From the IMG/VR virus record IMGVR_UViG_3300020193_000086, positions 1-31,699 of that record: a stretch of 31,699 nt of DNA; one strand, written 5' to 3'. Shown here piece by piece: positions 31,297-31,699 of the stretch. The notes beneath the pieces were generated by a model. That model searched no databases, was not told the DNA's origin, and worked only from the letters and a program-made list of their open reading frames with translations. Source of the DNA: a virus. Every line of letters begins with the position of its first letter. Positions within the stretch are counted from its first letter, which is position 1. Position numbers and translations under genes: made by a program.

Positions 31297-31699
31297 GCGA
31301 CATATACAATCGTCTATCCGAACCATTTCCGCAGGAGATGGAAAAGATAATCAACAAGGGTGGGGTCAATCTGACCTATATCCCTGTCAGCGAAGTCATC
31401 AACCGCCTAAATAAGGTACTTGGTGTTGACAAGTGGTCGATGACCATTCAGAGTTGTCACCGTGACCCCAATGACCCTGAATTTGTGGTCGCGCATGTTC
31501 GCATTGAGTATTTCGTTACAGAATTCAGCACGATTACCCGTGATGGAATCGGCGGACAGAAAATCAAGCGCACCAAGTCGGGTGCGATTCTTGATTTGGG
31601 CGACGAGTTTAAAGGCGCTATTTCCGATGCCGTAAAGAAGGCCGCACAGACATTTGGTGTTGGTCTTTACCTTGCCCGCAGTGAAGAGGCAATGGAAAT
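31293..31699 (+). CDS. Rad52-like single-strand annealing protein (cut by window edge)
   Basis: 135 codons are present and the frame is open to the edge. The pattern matches the Rad52/Rad22 family of phage recombinases: YIPVSEVINRLNKVLGVDKW (residues about 28-47), beta-strand hairpins with VAHVRIEYFV, a DLGDEFKGA turn, and AVKKAAQTFGVGLYLARS near the end. That last segment corresponds to the A-K-A-K-R-A-FG-LG-LY helix of Rad52. These proteins form rings that anneal complementary strands during phage replication and recombination. The start overlaps the previous gene by ATGA. The C-terminal part is missing. Confidence 0.85.
   Translation, partial: MSDIYNRLSEPFPQEMEKIINKGGVNLTYIPVSEVINRLNKVLGVDKWSMTIQSCHRDPNDPEFVVAHVRIEYFVTEFSTITRDGIGGQKIKRTKSGAILDLGDEFKGAISDAVKKAAQTFGVGLYLARSEEAME

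Noticed and set aside
1-31699. tRNA or other structured RNA genes
   Set aside because: No cloverleaf with a TTCRA-type arm was seen by eye in the intergenic gaps, which are all under 150 bases. A tRNA overlapping coding sequence cannot be fully excluded without a scan.

Overview
The window looks like part of a tailed double-stranded DNA phage (or prophage) genome. The evidence is an HK97-type set of portal, S78-family prohead protease and major capsid protein, next to a large terminase and a Rad52-like annealing protein. Several small domain families here (a DUF6582-like segment, KTSC-like domains, an ADP-ribosyltransferase-like domain and a HipA/PI-kinase-like domain) are, from memory, common in actinobacterial phages. 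An actinobacterial host is therefore my inference. Coding density is almost complete: the largest gap is 144 bases, and I found no tRNA, rRNA, CRISPR array or insertion sequence.

Layout. From 29413 leftward to the window edge, everything is on the minus strand as one tightly packed virion-assembly operon: a small membrane protein, portal, a prohead protease fused to about 1,000 extra residues (1242 aa), a very acidic Cys-containing protein (457 aa), a 2506-aa protein, two small proteins (155 and 223 aa), a 687-aa protein, a 2435-aa protein, a 132-aa protein, a 916-aa protein and the N-terminal part of the major capsid protein. Genes overlap or lie a few bases apart, except for gaps of 88, 123 and 144 bases ahead of the protease, the acidic protein and the capsid protein. 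On the plus strand, diverging from the small membrane protein across 37 bases, are the large terminase, a helical 168-aa protein and a Rad52-like protein cut by the right edge.

What stands out. In ordinary HK97-type phages the protease and the capsid gene are neighbours. Here about 22.9 kb separates them, mostly filled by mosaic proteins. These carry domains that look like host-directed effectors or regulators: a zeta-toxin-like P-loop kinase, an ADP-ribosyltransferase-like domain, a HipA/PI-kinase-like domain, an HEXXH metallopeptidase-like motif, a tandem pair of ParB-like DGHHR modules, a GNAT-like domain and helix-turn-helix segments. Four of the large proteins share the short motif (R)GARS, 16 exact copies written with varied codons. 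In the 2435-aa protein exact and near-exact copies often sit 90 to 100 residues apart and flank repeated helical modules. Three of the proteins also share a DxDxDGxIFDGTWREMPDP segment just before an ARS motif.

Working hypothesis (inference): these are virion polyproteins, built from cargo modules joined by GARS boundaries, possibly cut by the prohead protease during capsid maturation and packaged for delivery into the host. Nothing in the sequence proves cleavage or delivery.
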